Part shown: one piece after another, positions 1 through 11,409 of the stretch
Layout of the letters: each line of letters begins with the position of its first letter
How positions within the stretch are numbered: the first letter of the stretch is position 1
Source: Megascapheus bottae
Taxonomy: Eukaryota; Chordata; Mammalia; Rodentia; Geomyidae
Reading direction: 5' to 3'
Assembly (NCBI GenBank): GCA_024803745.1
Contig: JANJXV010000037.1
Span: forward strand, 8,333,501 to 8,397,500
DNA length: 64,000 nucleotides
Translations under genes and position numbers: made by a program
Notes under the pieces: generated by a model
Database searches by the model: none
Seen by the model: only the letters and a program-made list of their open reading frames with translations
Told to the model about the DNA's origin: nothing

Positions 1-809
1 TCCTTTCCTGTATAATAAATATTTAACCTAGGTTTTCACTGAAAAAAAAAAGTGGACCATAAAAGAATTAGCAGGAGGCTAATGTCTCCTCTGGGTCCCT
101 TGGCACATCTCAGTCCCCCCACCCCCGTCATACCAGCCTTCCAAAGAAGTACATTTCACTTTCCCAAACTTCAGAGGTTTGTGGTCGTAGAAAAATTCAT
201 GCCTTGACCTAAACCTCCGCAGATAATTGGCAAACATCAGTTTTCTAAATAAGATCCTAGAAATAAAGTTTGAAAGGGAAGTCATCTATCTTCACTGGCT
301 CCTGCTGTCTGTCCTTGAATGTCTCTTCTCCACTCAGACACCTTTAATGCCAAGAGGGCAGGCCACGCCTGGGAAGAACCAAGGCTGATGACTTCTGTCT
401 GTGGCATTCCTATAGTCCTCTCTCTGACCTCAGGTTTCTGGGTGGCTTGAGCCTCTCAGCCTTTCCTCTTATAACGAAGCTCCAAAACATATCCCATATT
501 AAGCCAATCTCCCAGGCTCCCTGGGGGTTTGCTAGTGGGTACAGGGTAGGTGAGGAGTGGAGCCAAGGGGTCAGCTACCTCTGGTTGGACCCAGCCCTCC
601 AGGAGGGGGCACCTCTTTCTGCATGAGGAATGTGAGACGAGGACACCTAAGAGATAGGGCCCAGTGCCCAAATCCATTCCAGTACCATCTCTATTCCAGA
701 CAATCTCACAGGTGACCCCCAATACCTTGTCCTAGTTTCTCTTGGGTAGGCCACAGTGTATATTGGCTTTCCTAGCTCTTATAATCACAGCCATCTTGTT
801 TGAGCCCCA
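1..809. other. Intergenic, no recognised feature
   Basis: I see no repeat or gene that I can name here. The short open frames have no coding character and no splice context. Confidence 0.4.
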
Positions 810-925
810 TGTGGTGACACATACCTCCAATCCCAAGATTAAGTTGGCTAAGGTAGGAAAAATGAAAGTTCTAGGCCAGTCTGGGCTATACAATGAGACT
901 CTGACTCAAGAAAAACTGAAGTCCC
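810..925 (+). mobile_element. B1-like SINE monomer (old)
   Basis: It reads like a decayed B1/7SL-derived monomer. A 'gtggtgacacatacctccaatccc' type head leads to 'aggccagtctgggctatac' and 'atgagactctgactc', ending in a short A-rich tail. Divergence suggests an old insertion. Confidence 0.5.
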
Positions 926-1080
926 TGTCTGGTATATCCATGTGGGGATCTAGAAGGAGACATCCACAGTTTTATAGTACCAACAGACCTTGACCAGAAT
1001 TAAACTTTGAATGGAGGTTGGCATGTGGCTTAAGAGGTCCAGAGCTGCTTAGCATACTGGAAACCTGGGTTCCCTGAGGA

Positions 1081-1316
1081 GAGGAGGGGAAGGAATGCAG
1101 GGAGGGGAGGGGGAAAGAGGAGAGAAGAGAGGAGGGAAGAGGAAGAGAGGGGAGGGAAGGGAAAGAAGGAGAGTGAGCAGAAGGGAGGAGGAGAGTGGGA
1201 AAAGGAGGGGGAAGGGAGGGGAGAGGATGGGAGGGGGAACGAGAAGGAAGAGGCTGGGAAGAAGAAAAGAAGGGAGGAAAGGGGAGAGACAGAGGGGAGG
1301 GAAGGAGAGGATAGGA
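1081..1316. repeat. Polypurine (G/A) tract, about 235 bp
   Basis: Nearly pure G and A on the plus strand, an irregular mix of GGGA, GAGA and GGAA units. Both strands give low-complexity open frames (Arg/Gly/Glu-rich or Pro/Ser-rich), which I treat as artefacts. Long polypurine-polypyrimidine tracts can form triplex (H-DNA). Confidence 0.85.
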
Positions 1317-1456
1317 TCTTGGGCTGAGATTTCTATCCAACTTCTTATGGCATTAACCTAAATCCCCACCCTCCATGTAAAATCAGCAATAATTAATTTT
1401 CTAAATAGAATCTTGGAAATCAGATCTTTTTTATCTCCCTTCTCTTTCTCTCCCTG

Positions 1457-1656
1457 TTTTTTTTTTTTTTTTGCCAGTCCTGGGCTTGAGCTCAGGGCCT
1501 GAGCACTGTCCTTGGACTTTCTCAAGGCTAGAGCCCTACCACTTGAGCCTCAGCACCACTTCTGGCTTTTTTCTATGTATGTGGTACCGAGGAATCGAAC
1601 CCGGGTCTTCATGCATGCTAGGCAAGCACTTTAACCACTAGGCCAAACTCCCGGCC
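1457..1656 (-). mobile_element. SINE-A (ID-like head + tRNA-like tail dimer; IDL-Geo-like)
   Basis: Full-length copy seen from its complement. A T-run is the A-tail, then 'gccagtcctgggcttgag' marks the tail monomer and 'aggccaaactcccggcc' the head. A 10-bp target-site duplication 'tctctccctg' flanks it (1447-1456 and 1660-1669). In sense orientation the head has tRNA-type A and B boxes like rodent ID elements. The tail repeats the tRNA-like layout ('ggctcaagtggtagagc', 'gagttcaagccc'). Confidence 0.85.
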
Positions 1657-2149
1657 CCCTCTCTCCCTGGTCTTATCACCTCCTCCATAGACTTTGCCAG
1701 CCTCACCTCTACAATCCAGAACTACCTTTCAATTCCAAGGAACTCTAGAACATTCTCTTACTGGAAAATACAAGGCCCTTCTGAATAAGCCATGAGCCTA
1801 AAGATAGAAGATTAATGATTTGCTCATCAACCCTTTGAAACCCTCTCTTGAAAGGCAGCCAGGGGCAGCAAAGCTGTCTGGTAAGGTGCTGAATCAGTGT
1901 CCACGCATACAGGATATTTTCTGCTCCCTCAGTTTCCCCAAATTACCATCTTCTGCCTTTAATAGTACAGAAAAGATACGGTCTTGAAATCTTAGTACAT
2001 AAGAATGAAATTATCTACCTACTACTACTATTAAAAGCAAGATAAAAGTTTTTGACTACTAGATTGACAATGGTGGAAACAAGCAGTAATTTCCAGACTT
2101 GGGGTTGACAACATAAACGAGAACTGTGTTACTAAGGAAAGTGTACATG

Positions 2150-2385
2150 CCCATGGCTCGCGCGTATAATCTAGGCTACTTCAGAGGCTGAGATCTGAGA
2201 ATCACAGTTGAAAGTCAGTCTGGTCCATGAGATCCAATCTCCAATTATTCAGCCAAAAAAAAAAAAAGACAGGACTGAAGTCATGACTCAAGAGATAGCG
2301 AGTGCCATCTATGAGCAAGAAAGACCAGCAAAAGTACAGGGCCCCGAGTTCAAGCCCTGGTTGGTACTAGCCCCAAAAAGAAAAA
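2150..2385 (+). mobile_element. SINE-B (B1/7SL-like head + shared tRNA-like tail), diverged
   Basis: Head 'ggctacttcagaggctgaga', linker 'ccaatctccaattattcag' and tail 'gagttcaagccctgg' match the SINE-B layout used throughout the window. This copy is diverged. Confidence 0.7.
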
Positions 2386-2982
2386 GGGAGCATATGCAGG
2401 TAGAGAGTATGTACCTTCATCAAGGAGGTTCTGTAATGTCTGTCTAGATCTAAAACATAATACGGGAGCCAACACATCCCTTCTAGGAATTAATCTCCAA
2501 AACCATTCCTTCCACTACTGTGTTGATGACAGCTAGACTCAAAACCTGGCACTCAAAGGCTCCTCCCCTCCCTGCTCCTTCACATACTGTGGCGTCCCTC
2601 ACATCAAGAGATAGAGCTTGCATCCTGGCCCTACTTTGAATCTGGCCTTGTGTACGGTTTTGATCAACAGGATGTGGCAGAAGGGACATTGTAGAGTCTA
2701 CTTCCATGGAAAAGCCACATGGAGAGTGGCTGAGGACAGCCATGGCACAGCCACCAGCAACTGCCAGCCATACGACGAGAACACTTTGGAGCTTCCACGT
2801 TTATCAGCACTACAAAGAGCAGAGGGCATACATAGTCAACAAAACATGAAAAATAGTAAATTATTCCCCAAGTCACTAAATTTTGAGGGATTTGTTGCTC
2901 AACAGTAGATAATAAGAAGTATTTATTGTCCTTACATGAAAGGAGAGAAAAAAAGATTGGAAAGAACTTTCTAGTTTTGTTT

Positions 2983-3195
2983 TGGAGGCATTGGGGTTTG
3001 ATCTCAGGGTTTCAAACTTGCTAGGAGGGTACTCTACTACTGAGCCATCAACAATAGTTCATTCTGGAGAGAAAAACCAGAGATTTTATTCTGGTTTTTT
3101 TGAGGGGTGGGAGGAGGGGGTCCAAGACCAAGACTCAAACTCAGTATCTGATGCTTTCACTCATTGACTAGTACTCCATGAACTGAGCCTCGCCT
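2983..3195 (-). mobile_element. ID-type SINE fragments (old)
   Basis: Two antisense tRNA-type fragments: 'ggggtttgatctcagg' to 'tactgagccat', then 'agactcaaactcagtat' to 'gaactgagcctc'. Both are strongly decayed. Confidence 0.45.
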
Positions 3196-3225
3196 CTACC
3201 CCAACTCTGTTTTTTGTTTTCTCTT

Positions 3226-3447
3226 TTCTTTTTTGGTGTGCTATGGATGGAGCTCAGGGCCTCATGCATGCTAGGCAAGCATTTTACCACTGAGCATCAC
3301 TCCCAGTACAGCTCCACTTCAGGGTTTTTGGTAGTTAATTGGAGGTAAGAGTCTCATGGACTTCTATACCTGGGCTGGCTTTGAATTGCGACCCTCAGAT
3401 CTCATCCTCCTGAGGGATTACAGGCATGAGCCACTGGCATCTGGCTT
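3226..3447 (-). mobile_element. SINE-B-like element
   Basis: Antisense copy with 'tagttaattggaggtaagag', 'gggctggctttgaattgcga' and 'attacaggcatgagccac', the complement of the SINE-B head and linker. The tail half 'ctcatgcatgctaggcaagc' resembles the ID-like head, so it may be a mosaic. Confidence 0.65.
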
Positions 3448-3454
3448 CTACATT

Positions 3455-4130
3455 TTGATTTCTGAATTCTTTTCTTGCTCTCTTTCTTAAATGTGAACTC
3501 ATACATTAGTTTTATAATCTCATAAAGGACGAGCAATGATTTCTGAGCGTCTGTGACACAGGCCACTGAGAATATAGAACGCACTGCGTTCATTCAAGCC
3601 CCTTACACTAATTGGGCACTTATGACACTCAGGCATATTGCTTCCAGTTCTCACTCCCCAGTTAGGTTGATGTCCTTTTCCCTATTTCAAAGATATAGTC
3701 ACGAAGGATCATTAGGGTTGTGTAGCTTCCCCAGGGTGGCACTCTAAGTGACAGAAACAGTGTGTGAACAGAGGTGGGTCTTGCCTCAAAGATGAGTCTT
3801 AAGCCTGTCCAGAAGAGCTGATATCTTTCTGGAAAAGAACTTACACACATGTGGGACTGGTGACCAGGATGTCCAAGCCACTGACCAGGTGTGCAGCATC
3901 CTGTCTAACTCAACCATTGAACAAGCTTCTAGTTAGCACTGCCTAGGCCACTGGGCTTGCTCATACTGCTCACACAGGATCCCCAGTCCCCAGGGACAAA
4001 TCCCTGTCCCACATGAATATGTGTATGTATATATGTGTATATGAATATGTATGTGATAGAATACAGTGCAGCCAGATACAAAACAAACAAGGAAATGAAC
4101 ACACGACATGACCACAGAAATCAGTAAGAA
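3455..4130. other. Intergenic, no recognised gene
   Basis: Unique AT-rich sequence with a short alternating (TATG/TGTA) stretch near 4016-4055. Nothing else recognised. Confidence 0.4.
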
Positions 4131-4265
4131 ACTGAAGAAGAAGAAGAAGAAGAAGAAGAAGAAGAAGAAGAAGAAGAAGGAGGAGGAGGAGGAGGAGGAG
4201 GAGGAGGAGGAGGAGGAGGAGGAGGAGGAGGAGGAGGAGGGGAGGAGGAGGGGAGGAGGAGGAGG
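4131..4265. repeat. (AAG)n/(GAG)n trinucleotide repeat
   Basis: An AAG block (about 4132-4180) switches to a GAG block (about 4181-4240), then GGGAGGAG. The frame reads as poly-Lys then poly-Glu, a translation artefact of the microsatellite. The switch suggests that one point change in a repeat unit was expanded. Confidence 0.95.
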
Positions 4266-4269
4266 AAGA

Positions 4270-5995
4270 AAATTAGGAATGCCTCAATTTTTTTTGCCTA
4301 TAAATAGGTTAGTAATGATGCTAACTTCACAGGACCCTCACACTGTATAAATCAAATATTCTACATGAGATTCTTAGTGCTTAGCTGGGAGCTCTGCACA
4401 TGGAGCTGGTGATGTGCCATATTGTGAACAAACAGGCTGCAAGGAAGGATTCTGAAGGGTATGTAAGAAACACATGTTAATGAACATACACAGAGACAAC
4501 TATTTGGCCAAAACAAGGGGAGGACTTCCCAGAGGAGGCACTAGAGGAGTGTGGCTCAAAGCTGGACCGCACTCTGTCAGCAGGGCAAAGTCCTCACCTT
4601 CTACTGCAGAGGCCCTGCTGTGTCCACACACTAGACAGGCGGCCAAGCTGCCAAGCTCTCAGTTAATGTGGTTAGTAGGGTCTTATCTTGGACAGGAGCT
4701 GGCCCTCAGATGCCTCCTGACTGCAGGGCCTTTGGAGAAAGCAGCTTGGGACAGGCCTGCTGCTCTCCCTCCCCCGCTCACCCCCACCGTGGGAGGGCAG
4801 TGGGGGCCTCAGGAAGGCCTGGGGGAGTGGGTTATTTGTTATGGGGAAAAGAGGAAGCAGTAAGTGGTCCTCTGTCCTCCATTAACAGCAGGATGGAGTC
4901 AGGCTGGAGCCGCAGGCTTCAGAGTCAGCCTTGTTTTTTAAACACACATGGCTGGTCTAGGCCTTTTAACCCGAAACACCCCAGGGTTCCTGCAGGAAGA
5001 AAACAGTAGCCTTTGGTCTAGAAACTGCACAGCTGGGGTACAGCCTGGGGGCATTTCTTTTCAGCTCAGAAACCAACAGAAGATAAGAATATTGTGATGA
5101 AAGAAACTGGACTTTTATAATGGACTTTAATTCTGAGTCTGGGAGTCAGGCTGGCTAGAATTCTTTACACTCCAAACTCCTTCCTGTAAGAGCAGATGAA
5201 AATGGATTGCTCTTGTCTGCAGAGCACGAGGCTGCTGCATCCTGCTCCATCTGTGTGTCTGTGTGTCTGGCTGTGTGTCTCTTGCTTTCCTCATCACCAG
5301 TTGCAGGGGAGGGGGAGCCCCCGAGACCTGTGTGGGCGAGCTTCCCCACCAGGCCTTCCAAAATCCAGCTCACTGACAACTTCTTGGGCAAATGCCTGAC
5401 ATTTTCTTACATGGAGCCCGTTTCTAGAATGGTAGGTACTCCATAACCAGACTGTGGTGTGTCTTTCCTCAATCAGAGGAACAGGAAGATGGTGTCCACA
5501 TCTCATTCTATAGTGCCTTGAGTCTACTTGGAGCCTGATCAAATCCTGAGCTATCCCAGGCCCAGGATCCAAAACTTTCAGGGGCTCAGAGCACCCCCTC
5601 CATCTCCCCAGGACAGTGTGAGGCCAGACAGGGAGTAGGATGAGGAGATGCTTGGCCTTTGGCCGGATGCCCAGAGAAGCAGGTGTGGTGGGGTCCCTGG
5701 GACCTTCTGGCCAAGTCTATCACCTGATTGTTCCTCCATGTGTTATCTTCGTGCAGGGCCTCAATCCCAGGCCTATGCTCAGCTCATGGACCACCCTGAG
5801 GGCTGCAGGTGATATGGCTGAGTAGGGACAGGTCCATACTGGGATAAGCCAGAGATTTGAGAAAGGACACCTCCTCAACATCCTCATTGTGGAGTAACCA
5901 TGGCCTAGAATTATATCATTTCAACCCAACTGATCACCCAATGGGCTTAATGAGGGGTTTCCATCCTCAGAATGAAGAATTCCTTGTCTCCAGCC
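4270..5995. other. Unique intergenic block, no recognised gene
   Basis: Mostly non-repetitive and moderately GC-rich at 4500-5000 and 5200-5650. Short open frames overlap on both strands, and none has recognisable domains or splice structure. It could contain conserved non-coding DNA, which cannot be judged without alignment. Confidence 0.4.
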
Positions 5996-6000
5996 CAAGA

Positions 6001-6204
6001 TTTTTTTTTTTTTTTTTTTTTGCCAGTCCTGGGGCTTGAACTCAGCATTTGAGTATCCTCCTTGGTCTTTCTCAAGGCTAGAGCTCTACCACTTGAGCCA
6101 CAGTGCCACTTCTGGCTTTTGCTGTGTATGTGGTAGTGAGGAATTGAACCCGAGTCTTCATACACGCTAGACAAGCACTCTACCACTAGGCCAAACTCCA
6201 GGCC
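6001..6204 (-). mobile_element. SINE-A, full length
   Basis: T-run, then 'gccagtcctggggcttgaac' through 'aggccaaactccaggcc'. A perfect 13-bp target-site duplication 'ccagcccaagatt' flanks it (5990-6002 and 6206-6218). Confidence 0.88.
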
Positions 6205-6339
6205 ACCAGCCCAAGATTCTTAACTGCCCAAGAATCATCCCAGACCTTTTGGAAAGCAATGTACAAGACAAAAATTGATATGCTGGTTACAGTATGACAT
6301 GATTGTATGACATGGTTACTGAAAAGGTCCAGATTATAA

Positions 6340-6608
6340 GAATTGTGGTTTGAGGCCAGCCTAGGCAAAAAGTTAGTGAGATGCCCCTCCCTTTCAAAAA
6401 CTAATCCAGGCATAGTAGATCCTATCTGTAATCCCAGCTATGTAGGAGACAGGAGGATGACAGTCTAAGGTCTGCTTAGGCAAAAGCATGGGACCCTATC
6501 TGAAACAAAATAAAAGCAATAAGGACAAAAGATGTGGCTCAAATATTGGTAGGGCTCTTGCCTAGCAAATGGGAGGCTCTGAGTCCAAACCTCTGTATTG
6601 CCAAAAAC

Positions 6609-6612
<4 letters not shown>
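6340..6612 (+). mobile_element. B1-like plus ID-like composite SINE
   Basis: Contains 'gaggccagcctaggc', a second B1-like head ('tgtaatcccagctatgtagg') and an ID-like tail ('gggctcttgcctagcaaat'). It ends in an A-rich stretch that runs into (CA)n. Confidence 0.6.

Positions 6613-6649
<37 letters not shown>
6610..6649. repeat. (CA)n microsatellite
   Basis: About 19 CA units directly after a SINE A-rich tail, a common birthplace for microsatellites. Confidence 0.95.
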
Positions 6650-6651
<2 letters not shown>

Positions 6652-7259
6652 CTTTTAAAGACAAAATCCATTGTCCCAAAGGCAGATTCTACAGAAGACA
6701 AAGTACTGTGAAGCAGGAAGATGAGAATCCCCAAGTTCCGCCAGGCTCAATGGGAACAAGCCAGCCCCCAAATGCAGGAATGATTACTACCAGACGTGTC
6801 TCAACCTTACACGTGTTCCACATCCACAAACTGGAAAAAATGTCAAATTAAATATGAAACAGGAAATAGAGATAAAGCGCTACACACAGAGCACACAATG
6901 CGCACACACTCTTCTAGTTAGCAGGGAAGAAAGCCAGTGGTGGCGGATTTTTAATTAGAAAGGAGGACTAATAGCTGCCTCCCTGAGGCTGGACCATTCA
7001 TTTCCCAAGCCCAGGACAGTGTTAACCCTTGCAGCTCTAGGGTGGGCTCCGCTGAGATGGCCCATTGCTAGAGGAAGAAAGCACAGGAGGTTGAGCTTCC
7101 TTTGCTTGGTTAACTGTTGAATCAGTTATAGGTGGTGAGTACCCCTCACACCCCTCTTTTAGGTTGGGGTGATACTCTTGGGTTGTCCTCACCATGGATA
7201 CTGAGGTCACAATGGAACTATGTTTCCCTTCTTCCCTTTCTGAGATCTGGAGGACCACA

Positions 7260-7433
7260 CCAGTCTCCCCTTCTTAGCTTTCCCCTCCCCTTCTCTCCCC
7301 TCCCCTTACTCTCCTTGCCCCGCCTCTCTTGTCTTCTTCCTTTCCTCTTGCTCTCCTTCCCCTTCCTCTTTAAAACTTCTCTTTTCTCCTCCCCACCCCT
7401 GTTTCCCAATGATTCTTCAACCCCCCAACACAC

Positions 7434-7486
<53 letters not shown>
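7260..7486. repeat. Polypyrimidine tract followed by (GA)n
   Basis: A C/T-rich stretch (about 7260-7400) lies next to a pure (GA)n run (about 7437-7486). The plus strand switches from pyrimidine-rich to purine-rich between them. Confidence 0.9.
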
Positions 7487-7488
<2 letters not shown>

Positions 7489-7928
7489 AAGCAGAAACTC
7501 TGTGCCTGCCCTGCCCTCCTCTGAGTAGCATTTGACTCAAGCCTCAGTGGCTCTGGTCAGAGGAAGACTGAGGAAGTACAGGTATCTCCCATCCCTCTCT
7601 TTTCATGTCTGCATGAGAATTAACAGGCAAGGGAGGAGGTGGGTTGGACGCTTCCTAACACAAAGCTAGTCATTTGGCAGATAATTCTTACAATCCTGAA
7701 AGCTTTTCATCTCTTGATTCTGCAGCCTGTCAATGCACAAGGCAAAGTCCCACTCTTGGTCCAGAGAACAAGTGTGGCCTTACCTCCGCTGTGACTGCTC
7801 TTGAGGCACTCACACTAAGATGAAAGACATATCACAAAAAAGTCTTCTCCTCTTCTGTGGAGTTTCCAGACACAGTCACAAAAGTAGTTCAGTTATGGCC
7901 TCCAAATACATTTCTGATCTTACAAAAC

Positions 7929-7931
<3 letters not shown>

Positions 7932-7985
<54 letters not shown>
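7932..7985. repeat. (GT)n microsatellite
   Basis: About 27 GT units abutting the 3' end of an antisense SINE-B. Confidence 0.95.
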
Positions 7986-7987
<2 letters not shown>

Positions 7988-8425
7988 CTCTTGGTGCAGG
8001 TCCTGGAGCTGGAACTCAGGGCCTGGGCATTGTCCCTGACCTTTTTTGCTTAAGACTAGCACTTTACCACTTGAAACACAGGTCCATTTCTGCATTTTTT
8101 TTTGCCAGTCCTGGGGCTTGAACTCAGGGCCTGAGCACCATCCTTGGGCTTTCCTCAAGGGCAGTGCTCTACCACTTGAGCCATAGCAACACTTCCAGTT
8201 TTTTTCAGTGTATGCAGTACCAAGGAATTGAACCCAGAGTGTCATGCATGCTAGGCAAGCGCTCTACCACTAGGGCCAACTCCTGGCCCCTCCATTTCTG
8301 CATTTTTGACAGTTTATTGGAGACAAAGCGTTTCACAGACTTTTCTGCTTGGGCTGGCTTTGAACCATGATCCTCAGATTTTAGCCTCCTGAGTAGCCAG
8401 GATTACAGGATTACAGTCACCGGGC
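7986..8425 (-). mobile_element. SINE-B interrupted by a SINE-A
   Basis: The tail half is at 7986-8099 and the head half at 8291-8425 ('attggagacaaagcg', 'gctggctttgaacc', 'gtagccaggattacagg'). The two halves are separated by a younger SINE-A. The 17-bp sequence 'tccatttctgcattttt' occurs on both sides (8083-8099, 8291-8307), so this is a nested insertion. Confidence 0.85.
8100..8290 (-). mobile_element. SINE-A nested in SINE-B
   Basis: Full-length antisense SINE-A ('gccagtcctggggcttgaac' to 'actcctggcccc') bounded by the 17-bp target-site duplication in the older SINE-B. It gives a relative age: this SINE-A copy is younger than its host SINE-B. Confidence 0.88.
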
Positions 8426-8689
8426 TACAAAACAAGTTTGTGAACAATTTTTGTTGCTTTCTTCCCCTATCCTTTTACCCACATGTTCTGACAAAGACAT
8501 TGAAATGAAACAAGCTGTAACAGTAACTGTGGAATTAACTATCTACTGAGGTCAGGAGCCATTGCTGTCCTGATTTAGCTGTTTAGAAAGAATGGCAGAG
8601 CCTTGAGCCAGCCAGTAATGCCCTATAGGGAATGCACTTTTATGTACTATACTGATGATGACAGAATTATTGCCAATAGGCTTTTTGGT

Positions 8690-8901
8690 TTTTGGGTTTT
8701 TTGTTTGTTTGGTTTTTGTATGTGTGCTGGTATTCAGGCTTGAATTCTTGCTTACATCTGGCATTCTATCATTTGAGCCATGCTTCTGGTCCAGAATTTT
8801 GCTAGTTAATTTTCTTCCCAAGGCTAGCTTCAACTCTTGACCTTCAAACCAGCCAGGATCCTGAATGCCTAAGTTTGCAGGTGTGAGCCACCATTGCCCA
8901 G
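8690..8901 (-). mobile_element. SINE-B, diverged
   Basis: Antisense tail ('ttcaggcttgaattcttgct'), linker 'gctagttaattttcttccc' and head complement 'gcaggtgtgagccaccat'. Confidence 0.65.
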
Positions 8902-8999
8902 CTTCATACATTATTTAATTCTTACAACAATCTTATGAAGCAGGTGATATTATTTCCATTTCACAGACAAACCAGCCATAACTGAGAGGCCTAGCTAAT

Positions 9000-10600
9000 G
9001 TGCCCAAAGCCATACAGTTGGGCAGCTCCCCAGTTCCCTCCATACCTCTCAGCTCCATTTTGACCCCACCTGTAGCTCACAGGTGAGTGGGCCCACTCAC
9101 TGGGGTATGTTCCTAACTTTGTCCCCTGTCCCTCAGAGAAAAACCTCATCTTTAAGGCTTTGCCCAAGGCCTCCGCTCTCTGAAGCCTCCTGCAGCTTAC
9201 CTCATAACCCCAGGGGTTCTGAGCCCTTAGCATCACACCACAGGCCCACTGTGTTCACAGGGGCCAGGAGCCCCTTCCCCATTGCATGGCTGTCTGCCTA
9301 CACACAGCAGGAACTCACTAGCTGTCCTGTAATTACATAAAGTGAACACATGGCTCCCAGGACAAAAACAAAAACAGAATGGAGAAGTAAGCCCTCAGCC
9401 CAAGGCATGGCCATGCTGGCCTGTGGCTTGCTGAGAAGTGGCTGGCTGATGGCCAGGGATGAAAGCAAAATGAAGAAGGGAACTAGGTGGAGACTAGAGA
9501 GTGTCCAGTCCCTGTTTGGGGACAGCCATGTGGCCCTCCTCTTAGCCTAGGCTTCGAGGTGGCAAGGCACGAATCAAGGCCATCTATTCTAGAAAGTGGT
9601 GACCTTGGTCCCTGATGCCAGCCTGCATGCCCATAGATTCCTGTGGACCCCTCACACTCGTTGGCTTCCTTTGCTCTGAGCTTTTCTCAATTTGTCCCAT
9701 ATCTCAGGGAAGCTAGGAGAACCAGCCGCAACTCCCTCCCTCCACCTGCCACAGAGCATAAAGCCAAGGGTTTTCTCAAAGCAGGAACAGGAGGCCATTT
9801 CTTTAGCAGGCCCAAATGCTGACTTCTCCCACTCAGAAACCTGAGCACAGAGGAAGATTTAGATGGAGAGAAACAGTACTGCTGTGACACCATTTGAAGG
9901 AGGAGGTGCTCGGGTGGTGGTAGGGAACAGGAAAGGACTCCATTGTTGCCTTTCAGAAACACAAATGGGATGAAGGACATCTGGAAATCTCCAGTCACCA
10001 GATTCCATGATCTTTCCACGGTGCCTATGGATAGGCTAGCCCTCATCCACCATCCAAACCAAGATGCTTAGAAAAACATGAAAGAGGTTGGAAGGTCAAG
10101 TTTGTGTAGCTCTGAGATGCAAACCCAGAACTAACATTGTGACATACCCAAGCCATAATAGCAGACACACTTTACCTAACATCTACCTAATGTTCTGTGC
10201 ATTTTCTGGTAAAGCTGTCACTCAAAGGAGAGGCCAACAGTAACACTAAATGATCACCTAAAGAGAGCAGCTTCCTTGGCACCTCCTCTTCTAAGGGGCA
10301 GCAGAGCCTTCGACCCACTCATCCCAGTCAGGGTACACAGCAACTGACCCTGGCCTCTAGGGAGTGTCCCTCTCCTTTCTCCCTTCCTCTGGCTCTGCTG
10401 GCAGAGCACAGCATTATTCACACTGAGGGATTGGGGTAGTTTCTGGACAGCAGGCCTCTAGGACAGCACACCCACACTTGAGTACAATGCCTTGAGCTGA
10501 ACCCACCACTCACTTCTGTGAAGGGTAGGGCACTGTCTTGGGTAGAACCACAGGAATTGTCCTATATCACCCTATAATCTGGGACAGGAGAAAAAGTGGC
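9000..10600. other. Unique intergenic block, no recognised gene
   Basis: Non-repetitive sequence of mixed composition. Open frames of 60-120 codons exist, but none shows a known domain or plausible exon boundaries. Confidence 0.4.
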
Positions 10601-10837
10601 CACTGGTGACCAAGAACTCCTTGTCTGACAGGTTATTTCAAGAGAGGGAGGGAGGGAGAATGAGGAGGAAGAAGAGGAGAAAGAGAAACAACAATAGCAA
10701 TAATAAACACACAGAGAGAATAAGTCTATCAGAGGTCAGAGACCAAAGACATCAAATCAAGTCCATTATTTGGCTTAAAATTAAAAAACAAAAACAGCAC
10801 TTTGGTCAAAGATCAGCATTTGAGAAATAACTGTTTA

Positions 10838-10978
10838 AGACGTATTACACAGGATGGGGGGGTGGAGAGGAGGGTAATGGGGACCAAGACATGTGAAAGG
10901 GTATCAATATATGTGAATTAATGCACCTTCTATCTGGCAAATATCATGTAACCCTTTTATTAATTACAATAAAAAAGA
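10838..10978 (+). mobile_element. L1-type LINE, 3' terminal fragment
   Basis: A G-rich stretch 'ggatgggggggtgga', then 'ggggaccaagacatgtgaaa', 'ttaatgcaccttctatctgg' and 'ttacaataaaaaag'. The same 3' end occurs in reverse at 31440-31580 and 53092-53230. In the last of these it is joined to an ORF2 C-terminus, which identifies the family as L1-like. Confidence 0.75.
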
Positions 10979-11139
10979 CATATTACACCGGAAAGAAAGG
11001 CACTTTATATGTGTGTATGTATGTGCTTTAATAAGTGACTACAAAATCTCTTCATCCACATACCCCTCAGAATCACCTCACTACTGGGTCAACACAGAGG
11101 TAGGCTCAGAGCTCAGGCAGCACAAGAGAGGGAAGGGAG

Positions 11140-11380
11140 GACAGGGTGTCAATAGCTCAGGCCTGTAATCCTACCTCCTAGACTGAGATCTGAGGATCAT
11201 GATTTGAAGCCAGTCTGCACAGACAAATCTTTGAGAGTCATATGTCTAATTAACAAACAATAACAACAACAACAAAACAAGTGGGGATGTGGCTCAAGTG
11301 CTAGAACACCAGCGTTGAGTGAAAAAATCTAAGGGAAAGTGCCCAGATCCTGAGTCCAAGCTCTGGTACCAGCACAAAAG
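11140..11380 (+). mobile_element. SINE-B
   Basis: Head 'aatagctcaggcctgtaatc', 'tgagatctgaggatcatg', tail 'gggatgtggctcaagtgcta' and 'tgagtccaagctctgg'. A (CAA)n stretch sits in the linker. A G-homopolymer (about 11392-11406) follows. Confidence 0.75.
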
Positions 11381-11409
11381 CTGTATGTGTGTGGGGGGGG
11401 GGGGGGAGA

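Noticed and set aside
972..1361. Open frames of 88-122 codons on both strands
   Set aside because: They are translations of a polypurine-polypyrimidine tract (Pro/Ser/Leu or Arg/Gly/Glu only), with no start context or splice structure.
4108..4350. Frame encoding poly-Lys then poly-Glu
   Set aside because: It is the (AAG)n/(GAG)n microsatellite read in frame, not a charged-domain protein.
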